From: Sphingomonas azotifigens NBRC 15497
GTDB lineage: Bacteria; Pseudomonadota; Alphaproteobacteria; Sphingomonadales; Sphingomonadaceae
Assembly (NCBI RefSeq): GCF_002091475.1
Contig: NZ_BCTR01000050.1
Coordinates: forward strand, 1 to 64,000
Direction: 5' to 3'
Length of the DNA stretch: 64,000 nucleotides
The notes beneath the pieces were generated by a model. It saw only the letters and a program-made list of their open reading frames with translations. It did no database searches and was not told where the DNA came from. Of this stretch, positions 52,899-62,320 are shown one piece after another (position 1 is the first letter of the stretch; each line of letters starts with the position of its first letter). The translations under genes were made by a program, and so were the position numbers.

Positions 52899-54292
52899 TA
52901 CGTGCCGAGCCGCGCCACCATGTCTTCGGCCAGCTGGCTGAGCGTGTCGTCGCGCGCGCCCATCACCACGATGCGGTCGCCGGGCCGCGCCTGCGCCACC
53001 AGATGCGCCGCCGCCGCCTCGCGGCCGGGGATGTGCAGCGCCTGCGCGCCGGTCGCCGCGACATCGGTGACGATGTCCGCGCTGGTCACCTCGCGCGCCA
53101 CGGTGCCGCCCTGATAGACCGGGTCCGGCAGCACCAGCAGGTCCTCGGCACCCAGCTTGGTCGCGAACATCGCGACCAGCTCGCGCCGCATCACCTTGAG
53201 CGGGCCATAGCCATGCGGCTGGAACAGCAGCAGCAACCGGCCGGGAAAGGCGTGCAGCGTATCGAGCGTCGCCGCGATCTTGTCCGGGTTGTGCCCGAAA
53301 TCGTCGATCACCGACACGCCGCCGCCCGTGCCGACCAGCTCGAACCGCCGCCGCAGCCCGGTGAAGCCCTCCACCGCCGCGCATACGTCCTCCAGCGGCA
53401 CCCCCGCCGCGGTCGCCGCGCCGATCGCCGCCAGCGCATTGGCGACATTGTGCCGCCCCGGCACCTGCAGCCGCACGCGGCGCACCGTCTCGCCCCTCAC
53501 CAGATCGAAGCCGATCGCGAAGGCCTCCGGCACCAGGTTCCGCGCCATCAGATCCGCCTCGCCCTCCACCGCGAAGGTCAGCGTCCGCCCGCGATCCAGC
53601 CCCACCGCCAGCGCCGCGCTCTCGGCATCGCCGACATTGACCACCGTCGTCGCCGCCTTGCCCGCAAAGGCGCCGAACAGCAGCCGCAATTCCTCCAGCG
53701 ACTTGTGGTCGAGGCTGACATTGTTGAGCACCGCGATCCGCGGCCAATAGTTGGCGATCGAGCCGTCGCTCTCGTCCACCTCGCTGACAAAGGCATCCCC
53801 CGCCCCCACCAGCGCGCTGGCGAAGGGCGCGTCCGGCGTGGCGAAATTCTTCATCACCGCGCCGTTCATCACCGTCGGGTCGCGCCCGCAGGCATGGAGG
53901 ATCCAGCCGATCATCCCCGTCACGGTCGACTTACCGCTGGTCCCCGCCACGCCGATCGGCAGCGGCGAGGCGTTGAACAGGCTCGCCAGCAGCTCGGCCC
54001 GCGACATCCGCGCGCAGCCCAGTTCGGCCGCGCGCACCATGTCCGGCACGGTCGGTTCGATCGCGGCGGAGGCGACCACCACCTGCTCGGCCGACTGCAC
54101 GCCGCTGCCGTCCTGGGGGAACAGGTCCACCCCACGCGAGCGCAGCCAGTCGAACTTGGAGGCCAGCCGCCCGCCATCGAGACTGCGGTCCGAACCCGAG
54201 ACCCGGGCGCCCCGGCCGGCGAGGATCATCGCCAGCGGCATCATCCCCGAACCGCCGATCCCTACGAAGAAGGTTGCTTTGCCATGCTGCAT
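52898..54292 (-). CDS. Mur ligase family protein, Mpl-like
   Basis: A 464-residue Mur ligase fold protein. The N-terminal UDP-sugar domain starts [17 protein letters not shown], a P-loop [16 protein letters not shown] follows, and [21 protein letters not shown] and [13 protein letters not shown] mark the central domain. HPHGYGPLK-like sequence near the C-terminus is typical of MurC/Mpl. Its position opposite an LD-carboxypeptidase suggests Mpl, which ligates recycled tripeptide to UDP-MurNAc, rather than MurC itself. MurC of the dcw cluster is expected elsewhere. ATG 54292 ([11 protein letters not shown]). Confidence 0.78.
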   Translation of the reverse strand: MQHGKATFFVGIGGSGMMPLAMILAGRGARVSGSDRSLDGGRLASKFDWLRSRGVDLFPQDGSGVQSAEQVVVASAAIEPTVPDMVRAAELGCARMSRAELLASLFNASPLPIGVAGTSGKSTVTGMIGWILHACGRDPTVMNGAVMKNFATPDAPFASALVGAGDAFVSEVDESDGSIANYWPRIAVLNNVSLDHKSLEELRLLFGAFAGKAATTVVNVGDAESAALAVGLDRGRTLTFAVEGEADLMARNLVPEAFAIGFDLVRGETVRRVRLQVPGRHNVANALAAIGAATAAGVPLEDVCAAVEGFTGLRRRFELVGTGGGVSVIDDFGHNPDKIAATLDTLHAFPGRLLLLFQPHGYGPLKVMRRELVAMFATKLGAEDLLVLPDPVYQGGTVAREVTSADIVTDVAATGAQALHIPGREAAAAHLVAQARPGDRIVVMGARDDTLSQLAEDMVARLGT

Positions 54293-54331
54293 GGGCACGC
54301 TATCGGCAATTCGAGGAGACCATACAAGCAT

Positions 54332-55150
54332 ATGCGGATCGGAGTCGTCGCGCCGGCGCGGCCAGTCACCCGGGAATCGTCTGCCCGCATGGCGGCGTTC
54401 ATGGCACTCACCTACCCGGAGCATGAGGTGGTGTTCCACCCGCAATGCTATCTCTCGGCCGGCCATTTCGCCGGCACCGATGCCGAGCGCGCGGCGGCGT
54501 TCCTGGAGTTCGCCAACGATCCGACGATCGACGCGATCTGGTTCGCGCGCGGCGGCTATGGCTCGAACCGCATCCTCGACGCGGTGATGCCGCACCTCGG
54601 CGAGGCGGCGCGGCGCAAGACCTATATGGGCTTCTCCGACATGGGTTTCCTGCTCGGCGCGCTCTACGCCCGCGGCATCGGCCATCCGGTCCATGCCTCG
54701 ATGGCGAGCAGCATCGGCAAGAACGATGCCGGGGTGGATACCGGCTGGGCGCTCGGCTGGCTGATCGAACGCGACCGCCGCGGGCTCGACCCCGCGCTCG
54801 CCGATGGCCGCCCCGCCGCCGCCTTCAACCTCGCGATCCTGACGTCGCTGATCGGCAGCAAGTACCTGCCCGACCTCACCGACCATGTGCTGATGATCGA
54901 GGAAGTGGACGAGCCCCTCTACCGGATCGACCGGATGCTGTTCAACATGGCCCATGCCGAACAGTTGAAGGGCATCGCCGGCATCCGCTTGGGGGCGGTC
55001 ACCGCGATCGCCGAGAACGACCCGCCCTTCGGCGAGACCGTGGACGAGATGATCCTGCGCTGGTGCAAGGAGATGGGCGTCCCCTATCTCGGCCGCTGCG
55101 CGGTCGGGCACATCTCGACCAACCACGTCGTCCCGTTCGGGGTCGCATGA
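54332..55150 (+). CDS. S66 family LD-carboxypeptidase
   Basis: A 272-residue serine peptidase of the LdcA family. [13 protein letters not shown] opens the fold; [14 protein letters not shown] has the nucleophile-loop Gly-Gly-Tyr-Gly, and [14 protein letters not shown] the nearby Ser-Asp region. [17 protein letters not shown] contains the catalytic Glu and [13 protein letters not shown] the His. It removes the terminal D-Ala from murein tetrapeptides in the cytosol. AGGAG sits 13 bases before the ATG, rather far. It overlaps the next gene by four bases (ATGA). Confidence 0.85.
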   Translation: MRIGVVAPARPVTRESSARMAAFMALTYPEHEVVFHPQCYLSAGHFAGTDAERAAAFLEFANDPTIDAIWFARGGYGSNRILDAVMPHLGEAARRKTYMGFSDMGFLLGALYARGIGHPVHASMASSIGKNDAGVDTGWALGWLIERDRRGLDPALADGRPAAAFNLAILTSLIGSKYLPDLTDHVLMIEEVDEPLYRIDRMLFNMAHAEQLKGIAGIRLGAVTAIAENDPPFGETVDEMILRWCKEMGVPYLGRCAVGHISTNHVVPFGVA

Positions 55151-56169
55151 GCCCCGATCCGCACGCGCTGCGTGCGCGCCACGGCGCGGTAGCGCTGCTC
55201 GCCCACCCCTCGCCGATCGAGCGGCTGGCGCGGCTGGAGGCGGCGCTGGGCACCGACGTGCGGATCTATGTGAAGCGCGACGATGTGGCAGGCATCGGCG
55301 GCGGCGGCAACAAGCTGCGCAAGCTCGAATTCCTGCTCGGCGACGCAATCGCGCAAGGGTGCGACACCTTCGTCACCACCGGCGGCCTGCAATCGAACCA
55401 TTGCCGGCTGAGCGCGGCAGCCGCGGCGCGGATGGGCCTCGCCTGCGAGCTGGTGCTGGCCGATGTCGTCCCGCGCCACGACGCCGACTATCGCCGCAAC
55501 GGCAACCTGCTGCTCGACGCGATCTTCGGCGCGACCGTCCACCGCGTGTCCGGCGACACGGATCCGCTCGCCTTCGCCCATGTCCGCGCCGAGGCGCTGC
55601 GGGCGGAGGGGCGCAAACCCTATGTGGTGGGCGCGGGCGGATCGTCGTCGGTCGGCGCGCTCGGCTATGTCGCCTGCGCCTGGGAGATCCTTGCGCAGGA
55701 AACCGCGCTGGGCGAGCGCTTCGCCCGCATCGTCGTGCCCAATGGCAGCACCGGCACCCATGCGGGCCTAGCCGCCGGCATGGCGGCGGCAGGCGCGGAC
55801 GTCACGCGCGTCATGTCCTACGCCGTCCTCGCCACCCCCGAGCGCGCCCATGCCGAGACGCTGGCACTCGCCCAGGCGACGCTCGCCGCCAACGCCCTGC
55901 CGGGCGGCGTGACGGCGGCGGAGGTGGCGATCGACGGCAGCCAGCGTGGGCCCGGCTATGGCCTCCCCACGGATGCGATGCGCGAAGCGGTGGAACTGCT
56001 CGCCCGCACCGAGGGCCTGCTGCTCGACCCCGTCTACAGCGGCAAGGCCTTTGCCGGACTGCTAGCGGCGATCCGGGGCGGCACGTTTCGGGCGGGCGAG
56101 GCGGTGCTGTACGTCATGACCGGCGGCGTGCCGGGGCTGTTTGCGTATCGGGAGATGTTTGAAAGCTAG
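55147..56169 (+). CDS. D-cysteine desulfhydrase / ACC deaminase-like PLP enzyme
   Basis: A 340-residue fold-type II PLP enzyme. The PLP-lysine motif is [18 protein letters not shown], the phosphate-binding loop lies in [17 protein letters not shown], and [18 protein letters not shown] is the usual helix. It matches the DcyD/ACC deaminase group, which breaks D-cysteine to pyruvate, ammonia and H2S, or deaminates 1-aminocyclopropane-1-carboxylate. It is translationally coupled to the LD-carboxypeptidase gene (ATGA overlap), so D-amino-acid handling may be its role. Confidence 0.82.
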   Translation: MSPDPHALRARHGAVALLAHPSPIERLARLEAALGTDVRIYVKRDDVAGIGGGGNKLRKLEFLLGDAIAQGCDTFVTTGGLQSNHCRLSAAAAARMGLACELVLADVVPRHDADYRRNGNLLLDAIFGATVHRVSGDTDPLAFAHVRAEALRAEGRKPYVVGAGGSSSVGALGYVACAWEILAQETALGERFARIVVPNGSTGTHAGLAAGMAAAGADVTRVMSYAVLATPERAHAETLALAQATLAANALPGGVTAAEVAIDGSQRGPGYGLPTDAMREAVELLARTEGLLLDPVYSGKAFAGLLAAIRGGTFRAGEAVLYVMTGGVPGLFAYREMFES

Positions 56170-56173
56170 AATG

Positions 56174-56362
56174 TTAGTCGGGCTCAAACAATTCCCGCGC
56201 GTAAGGCAGGTCACCCAAACGTTCGAGATAGCAGGCAGCATGACACGGCCAAGACTGGTTCCCTTCTCCATTAGTGGCGATGGATAGCCAGCATGGATCT
56301 ACGTCTCCACGCTCGACGGGCTGCGAGCAGAAGCAACAAACGCCTTCGATATTGAACGCCAT
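56174..56362 (-). CDS. Small cysteine-rich protein
   Basis: A 62-residue protein, MAFNIEGVCCFCSQPVERGD..., with five cysteines and His near the C-terminus (SWPCHAACYLERL). CCFC...CHAAC suggests a zinc ribbon. The Shine-Dalgarno (AAGGA) is far from ATG 56362. It lies between the PLP enzyme and the VOC gene. No family name is recognised. Confidence 0.5.
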   Translation of the reverse strand: MAFNIEGVCCFCSQPVERGDVDPCWLSIATNGEGNQSWPCHAACYLERLGDLPYARELFEPD

Positions 56363-56402
56363 GAGTCTCAAACCGTCCTTCCGCAAATAGCGGGAAAGCC
56401 GC

Positions 56403-56759
56403 TCACCTCTCCAGCACCCGCCCAACCCGCACCAGCGCGCCATCGGGATCAGACACCGCGAACTCGTACGTCCCCCACGACATCGCGTGCGGCGTGCCGG
56501 GCTGGATAATCGCCTCGCGCACCCGATCCGCCACCGCGTCGACATCCTCGACATAGAGGTAGAGCCCGAAGGGATTGTCCGGGGCCTGGGGCGTGTTCGG
56601 CTCGTGCCGCAGGTGCAGGTGCCAGCCGCGGTCGTCGGCGAGGATGCGATAATAGCCATAGTCGCTGGCCACCTCCAGCCCCAGCCGGCGATAGAAGGCG
56701 GTGCTCGCGTCGAGGTCGCGGCAGGGCAGGATGGCGACGATGTGGTGGCTGGCGTCCAT
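56403..56759 (-). CDS. VOC family protein (glyoxalase/bleomycin resistance fold)
   Basis: A 118-residue single VOC repeat pair. It has HIVAILPCRDLDASTAFYRR (first beta-alpha unit), GYYRILADDRGWHLHLRH with candidate His ligands, and FGLYLYVEDVDAVADRVRE. The C-terminus FAVSDPDGALVRVGRVL matches the closing strand with the Asp-Pro-Asp-Gly turn. Such proteins bind metal or sequester drugs; the function is not readable. Confidence 0.82.
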   Translation of the reverse strand: MDASHHIVAILPCRDLDASTAFYRRLGLEVASDYGYYRILADDRGWHLHLRHEPNTPQAPDNPFGLYLYVEDVDAVADRVREAIIQPGTPHAMSWGTYEFAVSDPDGALVRVGRVLER

Positions 56760-56813
56760 GCCGGCAGGCTATGCTGGCCGGGCCGGGCGCGCCACCCCAA
56801 AGCGTTCGCTACC

Positions 56814-56880
56814 AACCCCTCCCCCCTCGCGGGGGAGGGAGGGGCCCGCTGCCGCAGGCAGTGGGAGGGAGAGGGGGAGG
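56814..56880. repeat. C/G-rich hairpin region before thrS
   Basis: ACCCCTCCCCCCTCGCGGGG and the following GAGGGAGGGG form an interrupted stem, and a second G-rich half follows near 56860. It looks like a degraded copy of the paired C-rich hairpins seen elsewhere. A run of eleven C's follows at 56905-56915. Confidence 0.5.
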
Positions 56881-57007
56881 AGAAGAAGGGCGGCACCCCT
56901 AAATCCCCCCCCCCCGCCCCATCCCCTTTTCGCGAGCGCTTGCCTATATCGCACCCGCGCGGGCATAAGCCGCTCTCCATTCCACACCCATGAAAGGGGT
57001 TCTTCCC

Positions 57008-59008
57008 GTGTCCGAGATGTTCCGCATTACGCTGCCCGACGGTTCCGTCCGCGAGGTAGCCCCGGGGACTACCCCGGCGGACATCGCCGCGGCGATCGGC
57101 CCCGGCCTCGCCAAGGCGGCGCTCGCCGCGCGCGTCGATGGCGAACTGCGCGACATCGGCCGTCCGTTCGAGGGCGATGCGAACCTCGCGCTCGTCACCG
57201 CCAAGGACGAGGCCGACGCGCTCGAACTCGCGCGCCACGATTATGCGCATATCCTCGCCGAAGCGGTGCAGCACCTGTTCCCGGGCACGCAGATCACCTT
57301 CGGCCCGTCGACCGACGACGGCTTCTACTATGACTTCGCCCCCAAGGACCGCCCCTTCACCGAGGAGGATCTGCCGGCGATCGAGGAGGAGATGCGCCGC
57401 ATCATCGCGCGCGACGAGCCGCTGATCCGCGAAGTCTGGTCGCGCGCCGACCTGATCGCGCGCTGGACCGCGCAAGGGGAAACCTTCAAGGCCGAGTGGG
57501 CCAAGGAACTCCCCGAGGGCGAGGAACTCACGGTTTACCGCGCCGGCAAGGGCGAGGACGCCTGGCTCGACATGTGCCGCGGGCCCCACCTCGCCTCCAC
57601 CGGCAAGGTGGCGGCGGATGCGTTCAAGCTGACCCGCGTGTCGGGCGCCTATTGGCGCGGCGACCAGAAGAACGCGATGCTCAGCCGCATCTACGGCACC
57701 GGCTGGCTGAACAAGAAGCAGCTCCAGGAGCATCTGACGCGCCTGGAGGAGGCCGCCAAGCGCGACCACCGCAAGCTCGGCGCGGAGATGGACCTGTTCC
57801 ACCTCCAGCAGGAGGCCCATGGCTCGGTGTTCTGGCACCCCAATGGCTATGTCATCTACCGCGTGCTCGAGGACTATATGCGCCGCGCGGTCAACGGCGC
57901 GGGCAGCAAGGAAGTGAAGACCCCGCAGGTGATGGACGCGCGCCAGTGGGAGCAGTCCGGCCACTGGGGCAAGTATCGCCAGAACATGTTCGTCATCCCC
58001 GACGAGACCCCGAACATCGAGGACGAGGGTCCGATGGTGTCCGAGGACGCGCAGTGGATGGCGCTCAAGCCGATGAACTGCCCCGCGCACATCCTGATCT
58101 TCAAGCAGGGCATCAAGTCGTATCGCGACCTGCCGATGCGGCTGGTCGAGAATGGCTGCTGCCACCGCAACGAGCCGCACGGCGCGCTGCACGGGCTGAT
58201 GCGCGTCCGCCAGTTCACTCAGGACGACGGCCACATCTTCTGCCGCGAAGACCAGATCGTCGACGAGGTGAAGGCGTTCTGCGCGCTCGCTGACCGGGTC
58301 TACAAGCATTTCGGCTTCACCTATGCGATCAAGCTCGCGCTGCGCCCCGAGAAGCGCTTCGGCACCGAGGAGATGTGGGACCAGGCCGAGAACGAGCTGC
58401 GCGACGCCGTCGTCGCCGCCGGCCTGGCGACGCCCGAATATGGCTGGGAGGAACTGCCCGGCGAAGGCGCCTTCTACGCGCCCAAGCTGGAATGGCACCT
58501 CACCGATGCGATCGGCCGCACCTGGCAGGTCGGCACCATCCAGTCGGACCGGGTGCTGCCCGAGCGACTCGATGCGTCCTATGTCGGCGAGGATGGCGAG
58601 CGCCACCGCCCGGTGATGCTCCACCGCGCGATCTTCGGCTCGTACGAGCGTTTCATCGGCATCCTGATCGAGCATTTCGCCGGCAAGCTGCCGACCTGGC
58701 TCGCCCCGGTGCAGGCGGTGGTCGCGACGATCGTCTCCGATGCCGACGACTATGCCCGTGAGGTGGTGGCGAAGCTTCAGGCGGCGGGGATCCGCGTCGA
58801 GAGCGACCTGCGCAACGAGAAGATCAACTACAAGGTGCGCGAGCACTCGCTGGCCAAGGTGCCCAACCTGCTGGTCGTCGGCAAGCGCGAGGCGGAGGAG
58901 AGCACCGTCGCGCTCCGCGTGCTCGGCAGCCAGGGCCAGACCATGCTGACGCTGGACGAGGCGATCGCGCGGCTCAAGGCCGAGGCGCTGGCACCGGATC
59001 TGCGCTGA
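57008..59008 (+). CDS. thrS: Threonyl-tRNA synthetase
   Basis: A 666-residue class II synthetase. TGS domain (residues 1-60, [20 protein letters not shown]), editing domain with [19 protein letters not shown], catalytic core with [20 protein letters not shown], and motif 2-like [22 protein letters not shown]. The zinc ligands are the Cys of NCPAH, the His of DDGHIF, and a His near [11 protein letters not shown]. The anticodon-binding domain ends the protein. GTG 57008 has AAGGGG nine bases upstream and yields MSEMFRIT; ATG 56990 lacks a site. thrS here lies 1.7 kb upstream of infC, separated by two genes. Confidence 0.95.
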   Translation: MSEMFRITLPDGSVREVAPGTTPADIAAAIGPGLAKAALAARVDGELRDIGRPFEGDANLALVTAKDEADALELARHDYAHILAEAVQHLFPGTQITFGPSTDDGFYYDFAPKDRPFTEEDLPAIEEEMRRIIARDEPLIREVWSRADLIARWTAQGETFKAEWAKELPEGEELTVYRAGKGEDAWLDMCRGPHLASTGKVAADAFKLTRVSGAYWRGDQKNAMLSRIYGTGWLNKKQLQEHLTRLEEAAKRDHRKLGAEMDLFHLQQEAHGSVFWHPNGYVIYRVLEDYMRRAVNGAGSKEVKTPQVMDARQWEQSGHWGKYRQNMFVIPDETPNIEDEGPMVSEDAQWMALKPMNCPAHILIFKQGIKSYRDLPMRLVENGCCHRNEPHGALHGLMRVRQFTQDDGHIFCREDQIVDEVKAFCALADRVYKHFGFTYAIKLALRPEKRFGTEEMWDQAENELRDAVVAAGLATPEYGWEELPGEGAFYAPKLEWHLTDAIGRTWQVGTIQSDRVLPERLDASYVGEDGERHRPVMLHRAIFGSYERFIGILIEHFAGKLPTWLAPVQAVVATIVSDADDYAREVVAKLQAAGIRVESDLRNEKINYKVREHSLAKVPNLLVVGKREAEESTVALRVLGSQGQTMLTLDEAIARLKAEALAPDLR

Positions 59009-59022
59009 CCGACGCTCAAGTC

Positions 59023-59177
59023 CCCCTCCCGCTTGCGGGAGGGGTTAGGGGAGGGTGAGAGAGGGTAGCAGGCGACACGCCGCGATGGCGCGGAGAGCGC
59101 AAAAGGGCTCCTTCTTCCGCCGCATGCTCGGCTTTCAGCACACACCCTCCCCCGACCCCTCCCGCACGCGGGAGGGG
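59023..59177. repeat. Paired C-rich hairpin element
   Basis: CCCCTCCCGC-TT-GCGGGAGGGG (59023-59044) and CCCCTCCCGC-AC-GCGGGAGGGG (59156-59177), with inverted GGGGAGGGTG / CACCCTCCCC flanks. It has the same plan as 48995-49110 but a longer centre. It occupies the gap between thrS and the Uma2 gene. Confidence 0.8.
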
Positions 59178-59229
59178 AGCGTCGGCGACGAGCCTCGCGC
59201 CATAATCGAGAAGCTGCTATCCTCAGCCC

Positions 59230-59799
59230 ATGACGCTGTTCCAGAACGTGCGCCGGGGCCTCCTCCCTGCCCGTCTGACGGTCGACGAGGTCTACGATCT
59301 CACGGCCGCCGGCGTGCTGCGCGAGAACGAGCATCTCGAGCTGATCGAGGGGGAGGTGGTGCCGATGGCGGCTGCCAAGGCAAGCTGGCATTCGATCATG
59401 GAAGGCAAGCTGAACTGGGCGCTGGCCCGGGGCCTGCCGGACGCGGTCCGCGTCTATCCCGCTCCCTCGCTGACGCTGGCACCGGATACGCTGGTGGAGC
59501 CGGATCTTCTGGTCGTTCCCAAAGGCACGAGGATGCGCGAGATCGGCGGGCCCGACGTGCTGCTGCTGATCGAAGTGGCGGACAGCTCCCTGCCGTACGA
59601 CCTGCGCGTCAAGGCGCCGCTCTACGCCAGGCATGGCGTGCGCGACTATTGGGTGGTCGACGCGGTCCGCCAGACGATCCGCATCCACCGCGCGGCCGAG
59701 AACGGCGTCTACACCGATGTCGAGGAATATGAGGCGCATGACACGGTCGCGCCGCTGCTCTTCCCGGATGTGACGATACGCCTCGACACGCTGGACTGA
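59230..59799 (+). CDS. Uma2 family PD-(D/E)XK nuclease
   Basis: A 189-residue Uma2/DUF820 protein. The family outline LTVDEVYDLTAAGVLRENE, ELIEGEVVPM (Glu of helix 1), VEPDLLVVP (Asp) and LLIEVADSSLPYDLRVKAPL (E-x-K-like) makes the PD-(D/E)XK site. Such genes are often multicopy in cyanobacteria and sporadic in alphaproteobacteria; their role is unsettled and they often travel horizontally. It is intact. Confidence 0.85.
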   Translation: MTLFQNVRRGLLPARLTVDEVYDLTAAGVLRENEHLELIEGEVVPMAAAKASWHSIMEGKLNWALARGLPDAVRVYPAPSLTLAPDTLVEPDLLVVPKGTRMREIGGPDVLLLIEVADSSLPYDLRVKAPLYARHGVRDYWVVDAVRQTIRIHRAAENGVYTDVEEYEAHDTVAPLLFPDVTIRLDTLD

Positions 59800-59827
59800 G
59801 CGGGCGGCGCGCGAAGGCGCCGCCCGC
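59800..59827. terminator. Hairpin between convergent genes
   Basis: A perfect 11-bp stem, GCGGGCGGCGC / GCGCCGCCCGC, with a 6-base loop, one base after the Uma2 stop codon. It also lies 7 bp beyond the stop of the opposing outer-membrane gene, so it can serve both. Confidence 0.7.
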
Positions 59828-59834
59828 GCCAGCC

Positions 59835-60530
59835 TCAGAAGCGGTACTTCAGCCCGAACTGCAGGATCGGGTAGACCTGATAGTCGTTCGCCGAATCCTG
59901 CAGCTTCTGGCGCTGCTTGGCGAGTTCGTTGCGGTAGGTGGTGCCGGCAATCGTCGGATCGGTCGCCAGCGTGCCGTTCGAGGTGAAGTCGCGGATCCGC
60001 ACCGCGCCCTGGAACAGCGCGCCTGCCTCGACGGTGAAGGCCAGGCCCTTGCGCAGCTTGCCGCCATAGCCGAGCGTCAGCTGCGGCGCGAATTCGCGCA
60101 GGTCGGCGCGGCCGGTGATGGTGCCGATCTGCTCGGGGGTGAACACCAGGCTGCCGATCCTGGTCGGGCCGTTCGGCGTCGCGCGGACATTGCCGTCGGT
60201 GCCGTTGTAGCGCGCGCCGCCCGAGATGCGGAAGCCGCCGCCCAGCGGATAGACGTCGAGGATCACGCCTGCCGACGACAGCTTGGCATGGCCGTCATAT
60301 TCGATGCCGCCCGAGCTGAAGCTGTGGTCGACACCCAGGAACCCGCCATTGGCGCGCACGCCGACATGCTGGTTGAAGCGGTAGCCGATCTCCGGCCCCA
60401 CGCCCAGCGAGCCGGCCGTCACGCCGACGCTTGCCTTGCCCTGCGCTTCGCCGGTGGTGGATTGCGCCAGCGCATGGCCGGCAAGAGTCATCGCGGCAAG
60501 ACTTGCCGCCGCACGAAACAGTCGCTGCAT
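59835..60530 (-). CDS. Outer-membrane beta-barrel protein
   Basis: A 231-residue protein with a signal peptide (LFRAAASLAAMTLAGHALAQ) and alternating beta-strand pattern (VGVTAGSLGVGPEIGYRFNQ, GGFRISGGARYNG, LGYGGKLRKGLAFTVEAG), ending KYRF with the C-terminal Phe needed for barrel assembly. It resembles small OmpW-like or autotransporter-like porin-type barrels. No specific family is recognised. Confidence 0.75.
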   Translation of the reverse strand: MQRLFRAAASLAAMTLAGHALAQSTTGEAQGKASVGVTAGSLGVGPEIGYRFNQHVGVRANGGFLGVDHSFSSGGIEYDGHAKLSSAGVILDVYPLGGGFRISGGARYNGTDGNVRATPNGPTRIGSLVFTPEQIGTITGRADLREFAPQLTLGYGGKLRKGLAFTVEAGALFQGAVRIRDFTSNGTLATDPTIAGTTYRNELAKQRQKLQDSANDYQVYPILQFGLKYRF

Positions 60531-60742
60531 GGTATTCCCCGCAAGGCCGGCACCCGGAAATGTCCGCCGGCGTCCAGGCCATTATAGACGCAGGATCAGC
60601 TACATGGCGGAGGACGAAGGGTTTTTCCGGCGATCTGCGACATGGGCCGCGCACCGCCGCCACAGAATGGTGCGGGAGGGACCTTCTCTCCGGGACAGTA
60701 ATTGTCTATATAGGGCGCTGATCAACTACAGGAGCCAGTCTT

Positions 60743-61291
60743 ATACGTTCTCCCATGCCCCGGCGCCCGATGGCGCCCGCGATGCCGCTGAACGGGCCGC
60801 GGTTTAACGAATTCATCCAGTCGCCCAAGGTTCGCGTGATCGACCAGGACGGCGAAAACCTTGGCGTGATGTACACGCGTGAGGCGATGGCGCAGGCAGC
60901 CGAGGTCGGGCTCGACCTTGTCGAAGTGTCGCCCAACGCCGATCCGCCCGTCGCCAAGTTCCTCGATGTCGGCAAGTTCAAGTACGAGGCGCAGAAGAAG
61001 GCGAACCTCGCACGCAAGACCCAGAAGACGCAGGAGATCAAAGAGATCAAGATGCGTCCCAACATCGACGATCACGATTACGACGTGAAGATGCGCAACG
61101 TGCTGAAGTTCATCGGCGAAGGCGACAAGGTGAAGATCACCCTGCGCTTCCGCGGCCGTGAGCTTTCGCATGGCCAGCTCGGCATGCAGCTTCTCCAGCG
61201 CGTCCAGCAGGATGCGGCGGAAGTGGCGAAGGTCGAAAGCTATCCGCGCATGGAAGGCCGTCAGATGCTGATGGTGCTCTCGCCCAAGTGA
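60743..61291 (+). CDS. infC: Translation initiation factor IF-3
   Basis: IF-3 of about 182 residues: [20 protein letters not shown], the N-domain [20 protein letters not shown], and the C-domain [19 protein letters not shown] and [12 protein letters not shown]. It prevents premature subunit joining and polices initiator tRNA. The AGGAG at 60730-60734 is eight bases before an in-frame ATA at 60743; the first ATG (60755) is 20 bases away. Non-AUG starts are the rule for infC because IF-3 rejects them and so represses itself. I therefore place the start at ATA, giving N-terminus [10 protein letters not shown]. Confidence 0.93.
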   Translation: MRSPMPRRPMAPAMPLNGPRFNEFIQSPKVRVIDQDGENLGVMYTREAMAQAAEVGLDLVEVSPNADPPVAKFLDVGKFKYEAQKKANLARKTQKTQEIKEIKMRPNIDDHDYDVKMRNVLKFIGEGDKVKITLRFRGRELSHGQLGMQLLQRVQQDAAEVAKVESYPRMEGRQMLMVLSPK

Positions 61292-62169
61292 TGCGCGCGC
61301 GGCGGCTCGCCCATGCGGCCGCCGCCGCAGCCTGGTTCCTGCCGGCAGCGGCGGTCGCGCAGACCGCCGCCTTGCCGCCCGTGCCCGCCGCCACCGACGA
61401 ATCGATCGCCATCCCCAAGGGCGCGCGACTCGTCTGGGCGGACGAGTTCGACTCCGGCCGCCTGCCCGATACCAAGCGCTGGACGTACGATACCGCCCGC
61501 AACCGCGAAGGCTGGTACAACCAGGAACTGCAATATTACGCCGCCAACCGCGCCGAGAATGCGCGGATCGAGAACGGTCATCTCGTCATCGAGGCACGCC
61601 GCGAGCGGCTGTCGAGCGAGCCCGATTATGGCGGCCAGGACTATAGCTCCGCGCGCCTGCTCACCCGCGGTCTCGCCAGTTGGACCTATGGCTTTATCGA
61701 AGTCCGCGCCAAGCTCGCCTGCGGCAAGGGGCTGTGGCCGGCGATCTGGCTGCTCGGCACCGACGGCAAGGCCGGCTGGCCGCGGCTCGGCGAAATCGAC
61801 GTGATGGAACTGGTCGGCTGGGATCCGCAGACGGTGCACGGCACCATCCATACCGGCGCCTATAACCACGCCCAGCACACCCAGAAGGGTGCGACCACCC
61901 AGGTGGCGGACGCCTGCACCGCCTTCCATACCTATCAGCTAGACTGGACCAGGGACCGCATCCTGATCGGCGTCGACGGCCATGCCTATATGCGCTTCGA
62001 CAACGACCATAAGGGCGATCCCGCCACCTGGCCGTTCGACAAGCCGCAATATCTGCTGCTCAACGTCGCGGTCGGCGGCTGGGGCGGCACCCATGGCATC
62101 GACCCCGCCGCCTTCCCGGCGCGGATGGAGGTGGAGTATGTCCGCGTCTGGCAGACGGTCGCGCGGTGA
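61291..62169 (+). CDS. Secreted GH16 family glycoside hydrolase
   Basis: A 292-residue protein with a signal peptide (LAHAAAAAAWFLPAAAVAQ). The GH16 beta-jelly-roll core has RLVWADEFDSGRLPD, YTYGFIEVRAKL-like sequence and the active-site motif GEIDVMELVG (ExDxxE). It should hydrolyse beta-1,3/1,4-glucans or galactans outside the inner membrane. The ATG shares one base with the infC stop (TGATG), so it is coupled to a housekeeping gene, where rpmI would normally follow. Confidence 0.9.
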   Translation: MRARRLAHAAAAAAWFLPAAAVAQTAALPPVPAATDESIAIPKGARLVWADEFDSGRLPDTKRWTYDTARNREGWYNQELQYYAANRAENARIENGHLVIEARRERLSSEPDYGGQDYSSARLLTRGLASWTYGFIEVRAKLACGKGLWPAIWLLGTDGKAGWPRLGEIDVMELVGWDPQTVHGTIHTGAYNHAQHTQKGATTQVADACTAFHTYQLDWTRDRILIGVDGHAYMRFDNDHKGDPATWPFDKPQYLLLNVAVGGWGGTHGIDPAAFPARMEVEYVRVWQTVAR

Positions 62170-62185
62170 CCCCCACTCGCCCTTC

Positions 62186-62282
62186 CGTTATTCCCGCGAA
62201 GGCGGGAATCCATTGGCGCTGAAGCCGCGGTTCCTGCCCCCAGCGCGCAGGCGAATGGATCCCTGCCCTCGCGGGGATGACG
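62186..62282. repeat. 97-bp palindromic interspersed repeat, copy 3
   Basis: Arms start CGTTATTCCCGCGAAGGCGG and end in the inverted GCGGGGATGACG. The same length and plan as 9670-9766 and 28154-28249, with a recognisable centre shared with copy 1 (CATTGGCGCTG). Confidence 0.85.
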
Positions 62283-62320
62283 GAGGGGGTGGCAGTACCC
62301 GCCGCCCCCCCCGCCCATCC

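Noticed and set aside
52898-54292. MurC of the cell-division cluster
   Set aside because: No murG, murB, ddl or fts genes are nearby, and the partner is an LD-carboxypeptidase, so an Mpl-like role fits better.
56174-58846. 890-residue minus-strand ORF covering thrS, the VOC gene and the Cys-rich ORF
   Set aside because: It strings together antisense of thrS with a repeat and a frame of the VOC gene. Only its last 62 codons, starting at ATG 56362, look like a gene.
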